From Hippopus hippopus (Eukaryota > Mollusca > Bivalvia > Cardiida > Cardiidae): a stretch of 64,000 nt of DNA. Both the position numbers and the translations under genes were made by a program. Of the stretch, positions 31,697 through 42,675 are shown one piece after another (position 1 is the stretch's first letter; each line of letters begins with the position of its first letter). The notes beneath the pieces were generated by a model. That model made no database searches. It was not told where the DNA came from and was given only the letters and a program-made list of their open reading frames with translations. The DNA lies in NCBI GenBank assembly GCA_946811185.2, contig OX328105.1:42842845-42906844 (forward strand), given 5' to 3'.

Positions 31697-32037
31697 GAAG
31701 ATACATTAAATCCCTATTTCCTGGAGCTTCTCTCAAATCATTTAGGCTTTATATGTATTGCCTTTCTTTGCAGAATTTTGCTTTCTTCTGGATCTATTTT
31801 GTGATCTGTTTTTAGCACCATGACATGAAATCATCAAAACCAGGTGATTTTTTCAATGTTTACTGAAACTTGATGCGAATACCTTTATTTTTGTATGATA
31901 TCTTGTTTTACTATTTATTTTGTATTACATATACATGTATGTGTATATTTTGAGCATATGTGTGTATGTTTTGAATATATCATGTGTTTACATGTCTGAA
32001 CATAATATGTATATACTTTATAAAATATTTAACATAT
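31697..32037. other. AT-rich non-coding stretch
   Basis: Nothing recognised. Confidence 0.35.
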
Positions 32038-32039
32038 AA

Positions 32040-32893
32040 ACTCCTTGACTGTTTATCAAACAACAGAACCGGTCCATATTAAAAGCCTTTGCAGACGAGA
32101 AAAAATGCAGCTCATGTAATAGAATTTGCCGATGAAAGGATAGAAAACATTGTGGAAAATAGAAAAAAATGCTGGGAACCAGCATTTTCTCCAATTCCCA
32201 CAAACAGGGTTTTATGGAATGCAGATTTCCGTGTCCATATACGCCTAAATATTAGACCGTATGTACGTTTTTCAACAGGACCAGGCCCTCGGATGCATAA
32301 AAAATTATTCCAGATCTGCATAAAAAGTCTTGAATAAAACAAAAAAATCTCTTGTTTGTCGCCGTTTCTTGAAAAGAGTTTTTCTACTGCTCTGAAGTCG
32401 ACACAATGCAAGTACAGTTCTTCGGACATTAGGGTCATACTCGATCTATGATACTTCCTGTTTACTCAGAACAACTGTCTTGAAAGTGCATTGGCACAAT
32501 CATCAGTCGCTTAAGACAGAAAAAAGCCGTTAATTTCATGAATTATATTTTTTGTTATTCATCTTCAATTCTATGCTATAAATGTTATGGCATACTTGAT
32601 TTTAGAAAGCTTTTTGGAAGAAACAGAGGAGCAAATCAAGTCCAACCTGCATTTATATTCAGAGTTTTAGCATTTCTTCCAAATACACAAAATCTATTAA
32701 AAGACACTGAAAAACCAGGTCAGAACAATCTAATCTGGCAATGTAATGTGAGACCCCTAAACTTAGGGCTTGGACCCTTGATTTTGTGGACTCCCAATTT
32801 TCAAAAGCCCTGTACAACCCTGTTTGATGTTTTCTAAAGCCTTTTTACTGGGAAGAGGGGTCATTTAAAACAGGAGATTGTCTTGTAAAGGGT
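32040..32893 (+). mobile_element. TTAA-MITE-1 copy split by about 620 bp
   Basis: CTCCTTGACTGTTTATCAAA start and core TGCTGGGAACCAGCA; broken after TTCCCACAA; the right arm resumes near 32826 (GTTTTCTAAAGCC) and ends CTTGTAAAGGGTTA. Confidence 0.78.
32208..32825. mobile_element. Unidentified insertion with ACAGGGTT ends
   Basis: Inner sequence starts about ACAGGGTTTTATGG and ends TACAACCCTGT, giving an inverted ACAGGGTT. No protein recognised; no exact target duplication found. Confidence 0.5.
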
Positions 32894-33054
32894 TATCTCG
32901 TTAATTGTAGCTGGTTGAAAGGATGTTGTGTTTGATAGGGTAGCTATATATCTTATTTTATACCTCTAGCATTTACTTGTTAGTTTTTATGCAGAGCGGT
33001 CTTGTCCAAGCCACTGGCTGCTTTGCTTTGTTAATGATTCTATTATAGCTCTTC

Positions 33055-33640
33055 TGGCTAAAGGCCAGAAGAGCTGAGGTCATGGCATGGTTTCTATTGG
33101 CCATCCTCTATTTGCCAGAGTTTTGTCTTGTTTAGTACATAAAGTCCAGAGTTTTTTCAGCTCACCTTAGCACAAAGAACTTAAGGTGAGCTTTTGGGAT
33201 CATGCTGTCTAGTGTCACTCATTAGTCCTCCTTTGTCAAACCTTTAAAAATAATTTTTCACTAGCTAGGGCCCACATTTTCTGTCTGATAATCATGAGAG
33301 TTGATCAGAATATTTGTCTTGATGATATCTCAGATGAGTTTGAAAATGGGCCATATCAGTCAAAAAAAGGTCACTGGGACAAATTTATGAAAAATCTTGT
33401 GTACACTGTAGAGGCCACATTTTCTGCCCAATATTGATGAAAATTGGTAAGAATTTTGTTTTAATGATAATTCGGACGAGACCCAAAATGGATCATGTTG
33501 AGTTAAAAAGTAGGTCTCTGGGACTAATCTTACAAAAAAACTTGTGAAAACTCAAGAGACCACATTTCAGCCAAATACTGATGAATATTCTCAAAGGTAC
33601 ACAGGCTCAGGTGTGCAATTCAGGGCCATCATGGCCTTCT
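33055..33640 (-). repeat. AGCTCACC element with about 145-bp units
   Basis: A palindrome, AGCTCTTCTGGCTAAAGGCC with its mirror, at 33057-33085; then GGTGAGC palindromes and repeated GGCCACATTTTCTG blocks. Confidence 0.7.
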
Positions 33641-33720
33641 TGTTTTGTTAAAGATATATTTCAACACTGCAGTTTTCTATGTGCAACATTGTTACTGATA
33701 TTGTTTTGTTTGTGAATTGT

Positions 33721-33868
33721 TTAATACTTCACCCAACAATCCTATATTTTAACCACTCTGAAGAAGAGAGCTTTTGAAAAAATTGTAGGAAAGTAACCAG
33801 CATTTTCTCCTTTTCCCCACAATATTTTCTACCCTTTCGAACTCAAATCCTGAGAATATTTAGTTAGT
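33721..33868 (-). mobile_element. TTAA-MITE-1, 5' part
   Basis: TTAATACTTCACCCAACAAT start, one palindrome arm, CTACCCTTTCGAACTC; then joined to an oppositely oriented copy. Confidence 0.72.
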
Positions 33869-34187
33869 CATAATGTGACTCAAATGTTGAGAATTGTCTT
33901 GGAATGGATAGAATAGGTTGTGGGAAATGATTGATTGTATGGTGTTTAACGCCACTTTCAATATTATTTCAGTTATATTGTGGCGGCCAGTGCACCTATC
34001 CATGCTTTCCTGGAGTCTCTTTTACCAGTACTCTGCACAAGTTTCTTTCCAAGCCACTGGGTGCTTTCCCACATAACCATAGTCAAGGCAAGGTTGTGGG
34101 AAATGGAGAAAATGCTGGTTATCATTTTTCACATTTTCAAAAGCCTTCTTCTTTTGGGTTGTTTAAACTGGGAATAGTTCGGTAAAG
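33869..34187 (+). mobile_element. TTAA-MITE-1, 3' part, split by a SINE
   Basis: CATAATGTGACTCAAATG, the split at AGGTTGTGGGAAATG, then GAGAAAATGCTGGTTATC and TTCGGTAAAGGGT. Confidence 0.8.
33930..34090 (-). mobile_element. 5'-truncated SINE with 15-bp target duplication
   Basis: Flanked by AGGTTGTGGGAAATG at 33915-33929 and 34091-34105. On the minus strand the body is GCACTGGCCGCCACAATATA and the tail CAATCAAT. Truncation plus long duplication indicates LINE-driven insertion. Confidence 0.88.
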
Positions 34188-34726
34188 GGTAAAAAACCGT
34201 AGATCCTGTTAATTATCCATAGTTTTACAAGAATGTTTCAATATTTAGAAGGCAGTGAGTTAATCCTGCCCTCTACACTATCATGTTTTTGTTTGAAATG
34301 ACATTAACAGCCGTTATGTTGTTTTGTACAGTTTTTTATTTGTTAATTTGTATAGTAATTATTATTGTAGGGCTGTATACATATTTGTAGCAATAGCATA
34401 CATGTATTTTTAGCTTGGCCGTTTTTCGAAGAAAGTGTCAAGGTGTCGTCAAGTCACAGTCCTGGCATCGTCTTACATGTTTCAATATCTGATTGAAAAA
34501 AAATAACCAAGTACCGTTTGATGGGGAAATGAATGCCTGTTGTGTGCAATATCATTTTATTCTGTGAATTTTTCTTTGGAAAATCAAAGGACTGAAAGTA
34601 TAGAAAAGCAGGATTGTTTGAAAGCTTCAGGTCAAGCTTGTGATACTTTTATCATAAATGGTGGCATCATCTGAGTTGTAATGGTGTGAAAGCTGAAAGT
34701 TTCTGTTATCTATCATTACTGAAGAT

Positions 34727-34825
34727 ATTTAGTTCAAATTTTGGCTATTTGGTAACTATCGAAAGAGGAACCAATACCAGAGGGGGAGGTAACCCTCATA
34801 TTATTTTCGACACAGTTATGCCCCT
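34727..34825 (+). repeat. Dispersed repeat with CAGTTATGCCCCTTT
   Basis: AACTATCGAAAGAGGAACC, GGGGGAGGTAACCCTCATAT and GACACAGTTATGCCCCTTT; inverted copy at 60590-60775. Confidence 0.65.
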
Positions 34826-35038
34826 TTAACTCCAAACCAAACAGCAAAAAGTGTAAACTTGTCGAAATTGAAAGACAAAATATATGTGACTGAAAAATTA
34901 AGATTGTTTTGGGACAGGTAGAAAACATGGTGGGAAAAGAAGAAAATGCTGGTTACCAGTATTGTTTCCTTTTCTGGCAATGTTTTAAAAAAGCTTTCCT
35001 CAAGTTTATTGAAAGTTGTGATTGTGGGTAGAGAATAA
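34826..35038 (+). mobile_element. TTAA-MITE-1 copy
   Basis: TTAACTCCAAACCAAACAGC start, full core, right end decayed. Confidence 0.82.
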
Positions 35039-35359
35039 ATGGCCTGAAATTTTGAAAAATTGAGAAAGTAACTTTTACCAAACTTTGGTCTCCGCATATG
35101 GTACTATGGATTTGTTTCTTTAAGTTTCCTTGGTTAGAAGGCTTTGCTTTTTTTTTATATTATGGCTTTATCTTGGCAAAGTATCTTCAACTAATTATTG
35201 TTCTAGTAATTTAGTGATCCCCATTAGAAACTCTTAGATGATACACGTATTATACTTGTGGTGGTCACTTCAAATTGAAAGAAAACAGTACAACAAAAAA
35301 TTTCTCGAATAAATTCAGATACAAGAAAGACAAGTTACTGTCTCACAAAAAAAAAGATA

Positions 35360-35835
35360 TAACCCTTTACCAATCAATCCCAAGTTTTAACAACCTCAAA
35401 CAAGAAGACTATTTAACCCTTAGGCTGCTAAGCGCGACTCACTGACCTTTTGCGGACAGTGTAGATCAAGATCAGACTGCACAGAACGTGCAGTCTGATC
35501 TTTGATCTACCCTGTCCGACAAGGAGATATTTAATGTCCCCAAAATAACCTTGAAGTAGCAACCTTTGGGATTTTACTATCAACTTCGAGGTATCATTTA
35601 GGTTATTCAGCTGGATAAGGGTTAAAAAAAACTTTGGAAGGGTAGAAAACATTTCCATGTTGGAAAAGGAGAATGAATTATTTACCAGCTGGTAACCAGT
35701 ATTTTCTTCTTTTTCCATGATGTTTTTTACCCTTTCAAAGACAAAAATCATCATTTGTGCCACATGTAATTTGTCATCTGCAAATTGTTTCAATTTGGAC
35801 AAGTATAGAATTTTGTCGTCTCGTGAAAGAATTAA
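35360..35835 (-). mobile_element. TTAA-MITE-1 copy split by TTAA-MITE-2
   Basis: AACCCTTTACCAATCAATCC start; broken at CTATTTAA (35417); resumes after the insert with TTAAAAAAAACTTTGG; core TACCAGCTGGTAACCAG; end AAAGAATTAA. Confidence 0.85.
35414..35625. mobile_element. TTAA-MITE-2, full copy of about 212 bp
   Basis: TTAACCCTTAGGCTGCTAAG to GCTGGATAAGGGTTAA, with a central palindrome GATCAAGATCAGACTGCA / TGCAGTCTGATCTTTGATC. It lies inside a TTAA-MITE-1 copy at a TTAA. Confidence 0.88.
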
Positions 35836-35962
35836 ACAGATCAGAAAATATTGAGACAAATGAAGATATCTCTCAAAATGAGTAGTTTTATTCTATAGAG
35901 AGTTTTCAAATGCTCTTCACTTTAGATTTTGTCATTTTGATGGAAAGGGTTATATGTATCAT

Positions 35963-36187
35963 TTAACCCTTTACCAAACAGTCCCAAGTTTTAGTAATTC
36001 TGAGGAAGCTTTGAAAACATTGTGGAAAAAGGTGAAAATGCTGGTAATCAGCACTGTCTCCTCTTTCCACAATATTTTCTTCTCTTTTTTTATGAAAATC
36101 CCACTATTTGTGCCTTAATTTGTCAACAATACAAGTCATGCTCTCAATTTGGACATGTCTAAAAATTTGTCATTTGGTAAGAGATAA
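35963..36187 (-). mobile_element. TTAA-MITE-1 copy
   Basis: TTAACCCTTTACCAAACAGT to TTTGGTAAGAGATAA. Confidence 0.88.
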
Positions 36188-36436
36188 ACTAAATTTGATA
36201 TGTATCATATACCCAGTTTTCACAGTGCTCTTATTTGATGAACTATTACACCTTATGTACATGAATGTATTTTTGTTTAAATATATATAATTTTTATATA
36301 TTAAAAGGATTTTTCCAAAATGTATACTTTTTGTTTTGTTGAATATCAGTATTTTTATTAGCCTTTTCTCATGTAATGAAACATTTTATTGACTGGAGAA
36401 AATGCTCCAAGAATTTCCTCCATTTGCCAGAATTTG

Positions 36437-36665
36437 TTAACTCATTACCACATAGTCCTGACTTTTAACGACCCTGAGGAAGAAGCCTTTTGAAAACATT
36501 GTGAGAAAAGGAGAAAATGCTGGTAACCAGCATTTTCACCTTTTACCACAATGTTTTCTGCTCTATCAAGGAAAAATTGTGTCATTTTTGCCACCTTGAA
36601 TTTGTCGTCTGTAATTGCTTTCAATTTGGACAAGTCTAAAATTTTGTCATTTGGTAACAAGTTCA
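36437..36665 (-). mobile_element. TTAA-MITE-1, 229 bp
   Basis: TTAACTCATTACCACATAGT to TTTGGTAACAAGTTCA; near-full palindrome. Confidence 0.92.
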
Positions 36666-36851
36666 CTCTTTACCACATGACAACTTCTTAGACTTGTCCA
36701 AGTTGAAAGCACTTGCAGGCAATAAAATGAATGTGGTTCAAATGTTGGAATTTGTCATTGATTGGGTAGAAAACATCCTTTTCCCACAATGTTTTTGAAA
36801 TGCTTCTTCTTTACGGTGGTTAGAACCCAGGCTTGAGTGGTAAAGGGTTAA
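36662..36851 (+). mobile_element. TTAA-MITE-1, palindrome deleted
   Basis: TTCACTCTTTACCACATGAC to GAGTGGTAAAGGGTTAA; one arm (TCCTTTTCCCACAATG) remains, so the hairpin is lost. Confidence 0.85.
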
Positions 36852-36879
36852 CTTGCACTGAAATAAAATTTTTATCAAA

Positions 36880-36902
36880 GGGGGGGGGGGGGTTTTTTTT
36901 TT
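36880..36902. repeat. Poly-G/poly-T tract
   Basis: About 13 G followed by 10 T. The stretch to 37190 is AT-rich with nothing recognised. Confidence 0.75.
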
Positions 36903-37239
36903 AGAGCTATTGAGATTTTTACAATTTCACTTGAAAAAAAAAAAAGTCAACACCAGCATAATTAACTCATAGCAGACACACAAAACAAGACAAAACTTTG
37001 CAATAGCTTTGCAGAAGGCTTTTATTATAGTTTTTGTTAATATATACTTTAAAATGTAGATGAAATAACAAAAAACAAACAAAAAGAATCATTGCATCGA
37101 ATGTTTAAAGTTTACAGAATTATGTCACAATAACAAAAATCAAGATGAGTATTAACAGAAGTCCCCAACAGTTACCCTCAAAGTGCCTTGCACAGCTATG
37201 GTTACCTCTGCGGCCAGTGTAAATTAAGTTCAGACTGCA

Positions 37240-37473
37240 TTAACTCTTTACCACACAATCCCGAGTTCTAACGACCCTGAGTAAATAGCCTTTTGAAAAC
37301 TTTGAGGGAAAAGGAGAAAATGCTGGTAACCAGCATTTTCTCCTTTTCCCTCAAGGTTTTCTACACTTTCACAGACAATTACCACTGTTTCAACTAAATT
37401 TAATATGTCATCTACAAAATTAATGCTTTCAATTTGGACTAGTCTCAAAATTTGTCGTTTGGTAAAGAGTTAA
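37240..37473 (-). mobile_element. TTAA-MITE-1, full length, matched arm changes
   Basis: TTAACTCTTTACCACACAAT to TTTGGTAAAGAGTTAA; arms GAGGGAAAAGG and CCTTTTCCCTC both altered. The 50 bp before it (CGGCCAGTGTAAATTAAG, TCAGACTGCA) look like half of a TTAA-MITE-2. Confidence 0.93.
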
Positions 37474-37486
37474 ATGATTCTGTAAA

Positions 37487-37689
37487 TTAAACCCTTTACC
37501 AAACAATCACATGTTTAAAACCCAAAGAAAGGCTTTTGAAGAAACTGTGGTCGAAGGAGAAAATGCTGGGTTTTTTTTTTTTACCCTACTGAAGACAAAT
37601 CCCATAATTCGACTTATTTGATCAATTTGTCGTCTGCAGATCTTTCAATATGGAAGTAGCTAGAGTTTTGCTACTTAAGAAAGACTTAA
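37487..37689 (-). mobile_element. TTAA-MITE-1, one palindrome arm lost
   Basis: TTAAACCCTTTACCAAACAA to AAGACTTAA; AATGCTGGG then a T run. Confidence 0.8.
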
Positions 37690-37896
37690 CTCTTTACCAA
37701 ACATACAATTTTCAACTGGTTGAAATTAAAAGCATCTGAAGACCACAAATTAAATGTGGCTCAAATCATGAGATATGTGTTTGAAAGGATAGAAAACATG
37801 GGAAAAAGACAAAATGCTGATTACCAGCATTTCTCCTTTTCCTACAATGTTTTCTAAAGCCTTCTTTCAGGTTGTGATTGTATGGTATAGGGTTAA
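37686..37896 (+). mobile_element. TTAA-MITE-1, shares TTAA with previous copy
   Basis: TTAACTCTTTACCAAACATA to GTATGGTATAGGGTTAA. Confidence 0.88.
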
Positions 37897-38273
37897 AAAA
37901 AAAACTTTGAACCAATAAACTCTATCATCAAAACCACTTCTTACACCTGAAATGTGAAGCTCATGAAATACATCTGGGAAAAGGGGTTCTTTATATGGCA
38001 TGCCCATGTAACACATAAAATACTGTGGAGTATCCAACTGTAACACAAGAAAAAAAGCCACTAAAACTTAGCTTCATTCAAGCATACAAATTTGTACTTA
38101 TGCTTACCTTTTGACATAATTATATTTATCACATTACACCCCAACCTGTATTAAACCAAATAGATGTATTGATTTATTCATCTCTTGACCAAACAACAAC
38201 ATGAAAAACCTGTACAAATTGAAAGTATTTGCAGTCCACCTTTTTTTTGTGGATCAAGTGATTGAATAGGTTC

Positions 38274-38509
38274 TCAACCCTGTACCACACAATCTGACTT
38301 TTAACAACCCCAAAGAAAAATACTCAGAAAACATTGTGGGAAAAGGAGAAAATGCTAATTAACACACATGACCCCTTTTTCCCTTCCCTCACCATGTTTT
38401 CTACCCTTTTTGACAAATTTTAATCTTCGAGTCAGATTTATTTTGTCATCTGCAAATGCTTTCAAGTTGGACATGCCCAAAATTCTGTTGTTTGGTAAAA
38501 GAGTTCAAA
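38274..38509 (-). mobile_element. TTAA-MITE-1 copy
   Basis: CAACCCTGTACCACACAATC to TTTGGTAAAAGAGTTCA; right arm of the palindrome decayed. Confidence 0.82.
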
Positions 38510-38781
38510 GGGTAGAGTAATAGGATTCTTTTTCTTTTTTTTCTTTCTTTTTCTCACAATGTTTTCAAAAGCCCCTATTCCTTCAGGTCATTAAAACATG
38601 AGATTGTTAAGTAAACACTTTGGATTGTTTATACATGTCCAAAATTTTGTTGTTTGGTAAAGAGTTCAAAGGGTAGAGTAATAGGAATCTTTTTTTGTTT
38701 TTTTTTTCCTTTCTTTTTCTCACAATGTTTTCCAAAGCCCCTATTCCTTCAGGTCATAAAAACATGAGATTGTTAAGTGTA
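38467..38781 (+). repeat. Direct duplication of about 140 bp spanning MITE ends
   Basis: ACATGCCCAAAATTCTGTTG/GTTTGGTAAAAGAGTTC, GGGTAGAGTAATAGGA, a CT-rich block and TTCAGGTCATTAAAACATGA occur twice, at 38467-38608 and 38637-38781. Confidence 0.75.
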
Positions 38782-38793
38782 TTATGTTTTTTT

Positions 38794-39056
38794 GCATCCC
38801 AATTTCTCTTTATTTGTAATCATGAAAAGTCAAATCCAGATGTACCAATCACAGTATTTATATTATGACAAAGGCAGAAGTTGCATCCCAATTTCTCTTT
38901 ATTTGTAATCATGAAAAGTCGAATCTAGAAGTACCAATCATAGCATATATTATGACAAAGGCAGAAGTTGTGTCCCAATTTCTCTTTATTTGTAGTCATG
39001 AAAAGTTGAATCCAGAAGTACAAATCACAGCATGTATTATGACAAAGGCAGAAATT
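38794..39056 (+). repeat. Three tandem units of 87-89 bp
   Basis: Units start at 38794, 38883 and 38970 (GCATCCCAATTTCTCTTTAT). One frame stays open across units and repeats MTKAEVASQFLFICNHEK-like peptide, because 87 is a multiple of three. I see no other sign of coding. Confidence 0.8.
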
Positions 39057-39119
39057 GCTAAAATTGAGCAATATCTCCTCCTGCCACCATGTTTTTATTC
39101 ATTTATTCATGTTTCAAGT

Positions 39120-39345
39120 TTTAAAACTTCACCACATGACAAAATTTGAGACATGCCAAAACTGGAAGCATTTGCAGACGACAACTGTAGCTCAAATGAT
39201 GGGAGTTACCTTTCAAAGAGTAGAAAAAATTGTGGAAAAAGGAAAAAATGCTTGTTACCAGCATTTTCTCCTTTTTCCACAATGTCTTTTAAAAGGCAAC
39301 TTCCTCAGGATCCTAAAAACTCAGGATTATGTGGTAATGGGTAAA
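39120..39345 (+). mobile_element. TTAA-MITE-1 with matched arm changes
   Basis: ACTTCACCACATGACAAAAT start; arms GTGGAAAAAGG and CCTTTTTCCAC both altered; ATGTGGTAATGGGTAAA end. Confidence 0.85.
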
Positions 39346-39518
39346 TTAATGTCTTCTAACCTTACTTCACAAGAAAGTTTTCATAAAGTCATTTGTTACT
39401 AATTCATTTCAGGAGGCAATGCTTTCATTGACATCTATATCACCTTCTCAAGCTGGACTTTTGAAAACAGATACACTTCAAGAAAACAATTTCTTACTAA
39501 ACGAAAAATATCTTAAAG

Positions 39519-40318
39519 TAAGAAGGCCTTGATGGCCCTGAATCACTCACCTGAGCCTATGCTACTGTAGGAACATGCATAATACAAAGTAAAGTCAATG
39601 TGTTCCTCTGATATGACCTACTGACCTAGCTTAATACAGGGATGACCACATATAAAATTCGTTTATAATTTCATCGTGATAAAGTTTCTGATGTAGTTTG
39701 ATGAGCATCAGAGTGAAAATGTGGCCTTTGCAGATTTGTCCAAGTGACCTACTTTTTGACCCAATGTGTCTAAATTTGAACTTGTCCCAGATATGATAAA
39801 CACAAATAGACCTTTTTCTGGAGCTAGGACTGAAAACGTGGCCAATACAGGCTGCACAAAATTTTTAAAAGATTTGTCCCAGTGACCTACTTTTTTACCT
39901 GATGTAACCAATTTTAGAATCCATGAGTATTGGACTGAAAATGTGGCCTCTAGAGAGTACACAAGGTTTTTCAAAAATTTTACCTGGTGACATATGTTGT
40001 GACCCTACTTTGAAACTTGTCCCAGATTTTATCAAGAAAAACATTCAGATCAAGTTTTACGGGTATTGGACTGAAAATGGCCTCTAGAGTGCATACAACG
40101 TTTCTCTAAGAGTTGACCTACTTTACCTGATATGACCCATTTTCAAACTTGTTTGAGATATTACCAAGACAAGTATTCTGACCAACTCTAATTAGTACAA
40201 GACTGAAAATGTGGCATCTAGAGTTTACACAAGGTAAACATTGACGACAGATGGTGGACACCAGACACAGCATGATCACAAAAGCTCACCTTGAGCACTT
40301 TGTGCTCAGGTAAGCTTA
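39519..40318 (+). repeat. Element with GGCCTTGATGGCCC head, CTCAGGTAAGC tail and 145-bp units
   Basis: Repeated GACTGAAAATGTGGCCTCTA, ACCTACTTTTTGACC and TGACC blocks; tail CACCTTGAGCACTTTGTGCT. Confidence 0.78.
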
Positions 40319-40984
40319 AATGATAGATGGCATACAAGGTACTGGAATATGAACAATGAAACTCTTTTGTGGTTCAAAATGAAAAGAAATAATGGAAAGT
40401 AACCATGCTAGCAATTGCCTCATGCTTAACAAATTGTTGAAAAGTGAAATTTTCAATTAAATTTTCACGCTTTAAATGTCAATTCAAACCACTGTTGAAA
40501 AAGGACTAGCTGCTTCTAAAAATGATGCATTTGAAAATACATGTAGACATACAGTAATGGGCTATAGGATAATGATTACAAAACTATTACCAACTATTAC
40601 AAGAAAAGGATTATCTCCAATCATAGTTATTTGCTATTGTTTGAATAAGCACCCCTGGTATTGATAAGCCATGGCAACGCTTATATATTGGTGTCATTAA
40701 TGTGTCTGGAAATAGGCCTGCTGAATACCTATGTTCACATTTTTGAGCAATCACAAGTTATTATCTGTTTATTAAGGTATATCACTATCAAGAAGCAAGC
40801 TAAAAGCCAACATTTTATGCTGTGCTGATAAAACCTAATCCTTATTTTTACATATTGTTGCTTCATTGCATTTTGATAACAACTGAATTTATGCTGTTGA
40901 TATAAATGCTTAAGAATTCCTCAGTCAGAGCTTCCTGGGGTGAAAGTATTTGGTGAAAAGTTGGGATTGTGTGGTATAGAGCAC
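40319..40984. other. Unassigned non-coding stretch
   Basis: No gene or repeat recognised. Confidence 0.35.
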
Positions 40985-41142
40985 TATGGCAAGATCGTGT
41001 CTGTGAAGCTTGGTCCAAACTGGATTAGTAGTTTCAGAGAAGATGTTTGCAATACAAATACACATACACATGGATATACACACCCATGACACACACAGAA
41101 GCATGACATAAAGCTTGCTGGCTTTTGGCCAGTGGAGCTACA
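40985..41142 (+). repeat. Tail of the CCAGTGGAGC element
   Basis: GGCAAGATCGTGTCTGTGAA, TAGTTTCAGAGAAGA and TTTTGGCCAGTGGAGC. Confidence 0.6.
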
Positions 41143-41225
41143 ATTCAATCAGCAAAATTTGTAGAAAATACATTAACTAAATCAAGTGCTAAACTAATGG
41201 AACAATGAAACAAATCTTAAACAAT

Positions 41226-42013
41226 AACAAGAGGGCCATGATGGCCCAAAGGTCGCTCACCTGAGTCTTTTGACCAACCATGACCTATTTCCTATCTGTT
41301 CAGAGACATAATGACAAATATTCTCACAAATTTTCTTTAGTATTGGACTTAAAAATATAGCCTCTAGAATGTACACAAATTTTTTCAAAAATTTGTCTTA
41401 GTAACCTAGTTTTTAGCTCATCACTGCCTATTTTCAACTTGTAGAAATTATCCATCCAAACATTTTGACCACCTTTCATAAGTATTTGAGAGAAAATGTG
41501 GTCTGCAGAGTGTACACAACGTTTTTCCGAGGTTTGACCTGGAAACCTAGCTTTCGATCCAACATGACCTATTTTCAAACTCATCTGAGATATCATCATG
41601 ACAAACATTGTAAGTTTCAAGATTATCAGACTCAAAATGTGGCCTCTAGAGCGTATACAGGATTCTTCAACAATTTAAGCTGGTGACCTAGTTTTTGACC
41701 CAATGTGGCCCATTTTCAAACTCGCCCAAGACATCATCAAGACAAACATTCTGGCCAACTTTCAAGAGTATTGGACTGAAAATGTGGCCTCTGTATGTAC
41801 ACTAGGTTTTTCTAAGATTTGACCAAGTGACCTACCTTTTGACCCTACATAGCCCATTTTCAAACTCGTCCAAGATATCATCAAGGCAAACATTCTGACA
41901 AAGTTTTATGTGTATCGAACTGAAAATGTGGCCTCTAGAGTGTACAAGTTGACTACGGACACAGCACGATCACAAAAGCTCATCTTGAGCACTTTGTGCT
42001 CAGGTGAGCTAAA
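41226..42013 (+). repeat. Element with GGCCATGATGGCCC head and 145-bp units
   Basis: Complete from AACAAGAGGGCCATGATGGC to TTGTGCTCAGGTGAGCTAAA, with about five units carrying AATGTGGCCTCTAGAG. Confidence 0.82.
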
Positions 42014-42133
42014 AACATTAAACCAGAGATAAAAATCTAATCAAACGAATACATATTGCACATTGAAATATACAGAAGCATTTATGTTGACTGTCATAAT
42101 ATTACATTATAAAGCATCTATATCTATTAAATA

Positions 42134-42258
42134 TAAACTCTTTACCATAGGACAAAATTTAAGAAAGCATTTGCAGATGACAAAAGATGGCTAAAAAATT
42201 GAAACTTGTTTTGGGAAGGGTAAAAAACACTGTTGGAAAAAGAGAAAATGCTGGATCC
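42134..42258 (+). mobile_element. TTAA-MITE-1 5' half
   Basis: CTCTTTACCATAGGACAAAA to GAGAAAATGCTGGATCC, then the element at 42255-42675 takes over. Confidence 0.72.
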
Positions 42259-42675
42259 CTCAAGAGAATTCTTAAGTTTTCACCATATAAGCCCGTGTAA
42301 AACTTGTGACCTCTTTGCCAGGCCGATTTTAACCCCAGTGTTATAATTTGCAGATTATTGGGGTCTGTTAGGTGAAGTACACCCCAAATTTGGCAGGTCT
42401 AGGCCTTACGGTTTTAAATAAGAAGATTTTTATTAAAGGTTTTCAATATTCTCCAGTTTAGTTGCCATGGCAACCACAGCTTTCACTGGAATCAAATTCT
42501 TTAAAGACCGTCTAAAGAGGAACAAGGCAGGATAATTTCTGTGAAGATTTGTCAAAATTGGATAGGTAGTTTCAGACAAGAAGATATTTGAAGTACAAGT
42601 TAACACACAGACAGATGTATACATGAACCAATATATGCATGATGGACACAGGGCCATGAGATAAGCTTGCAGGCA
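42255..42675 (+). repeat. Single-unit copy of the 165-bp-unit element
   Basis: One CCCGTGTAAAACTTGTGACC unit followed by TTGCCATGGCAACCA and GGGCCATGAGATAAGC. Confidence 0.72.

Noticed and set aside
31497..31736. Repeated peptide motif GENAGYQHFLLFPQCFQK in many frames, first taken as a protein family
   Set aside because: It is the translation of the MITE palindrome in one frame; it occurs in dozens of copies with stops and frameshifts.
38865..39149. Protein with 29-residue repeats
   Set aside because: Only three units of a DNA tandem repeat, AT-rich, flanked by MITE pieces and without gene signals.
39055..39402. 115-codon frame
   Set aside because: It runs through a TTAA-MITE-1 copy; peptides such as KIVEKGKNACYQHF recur in many MITE frames and are translations of the palindrome.
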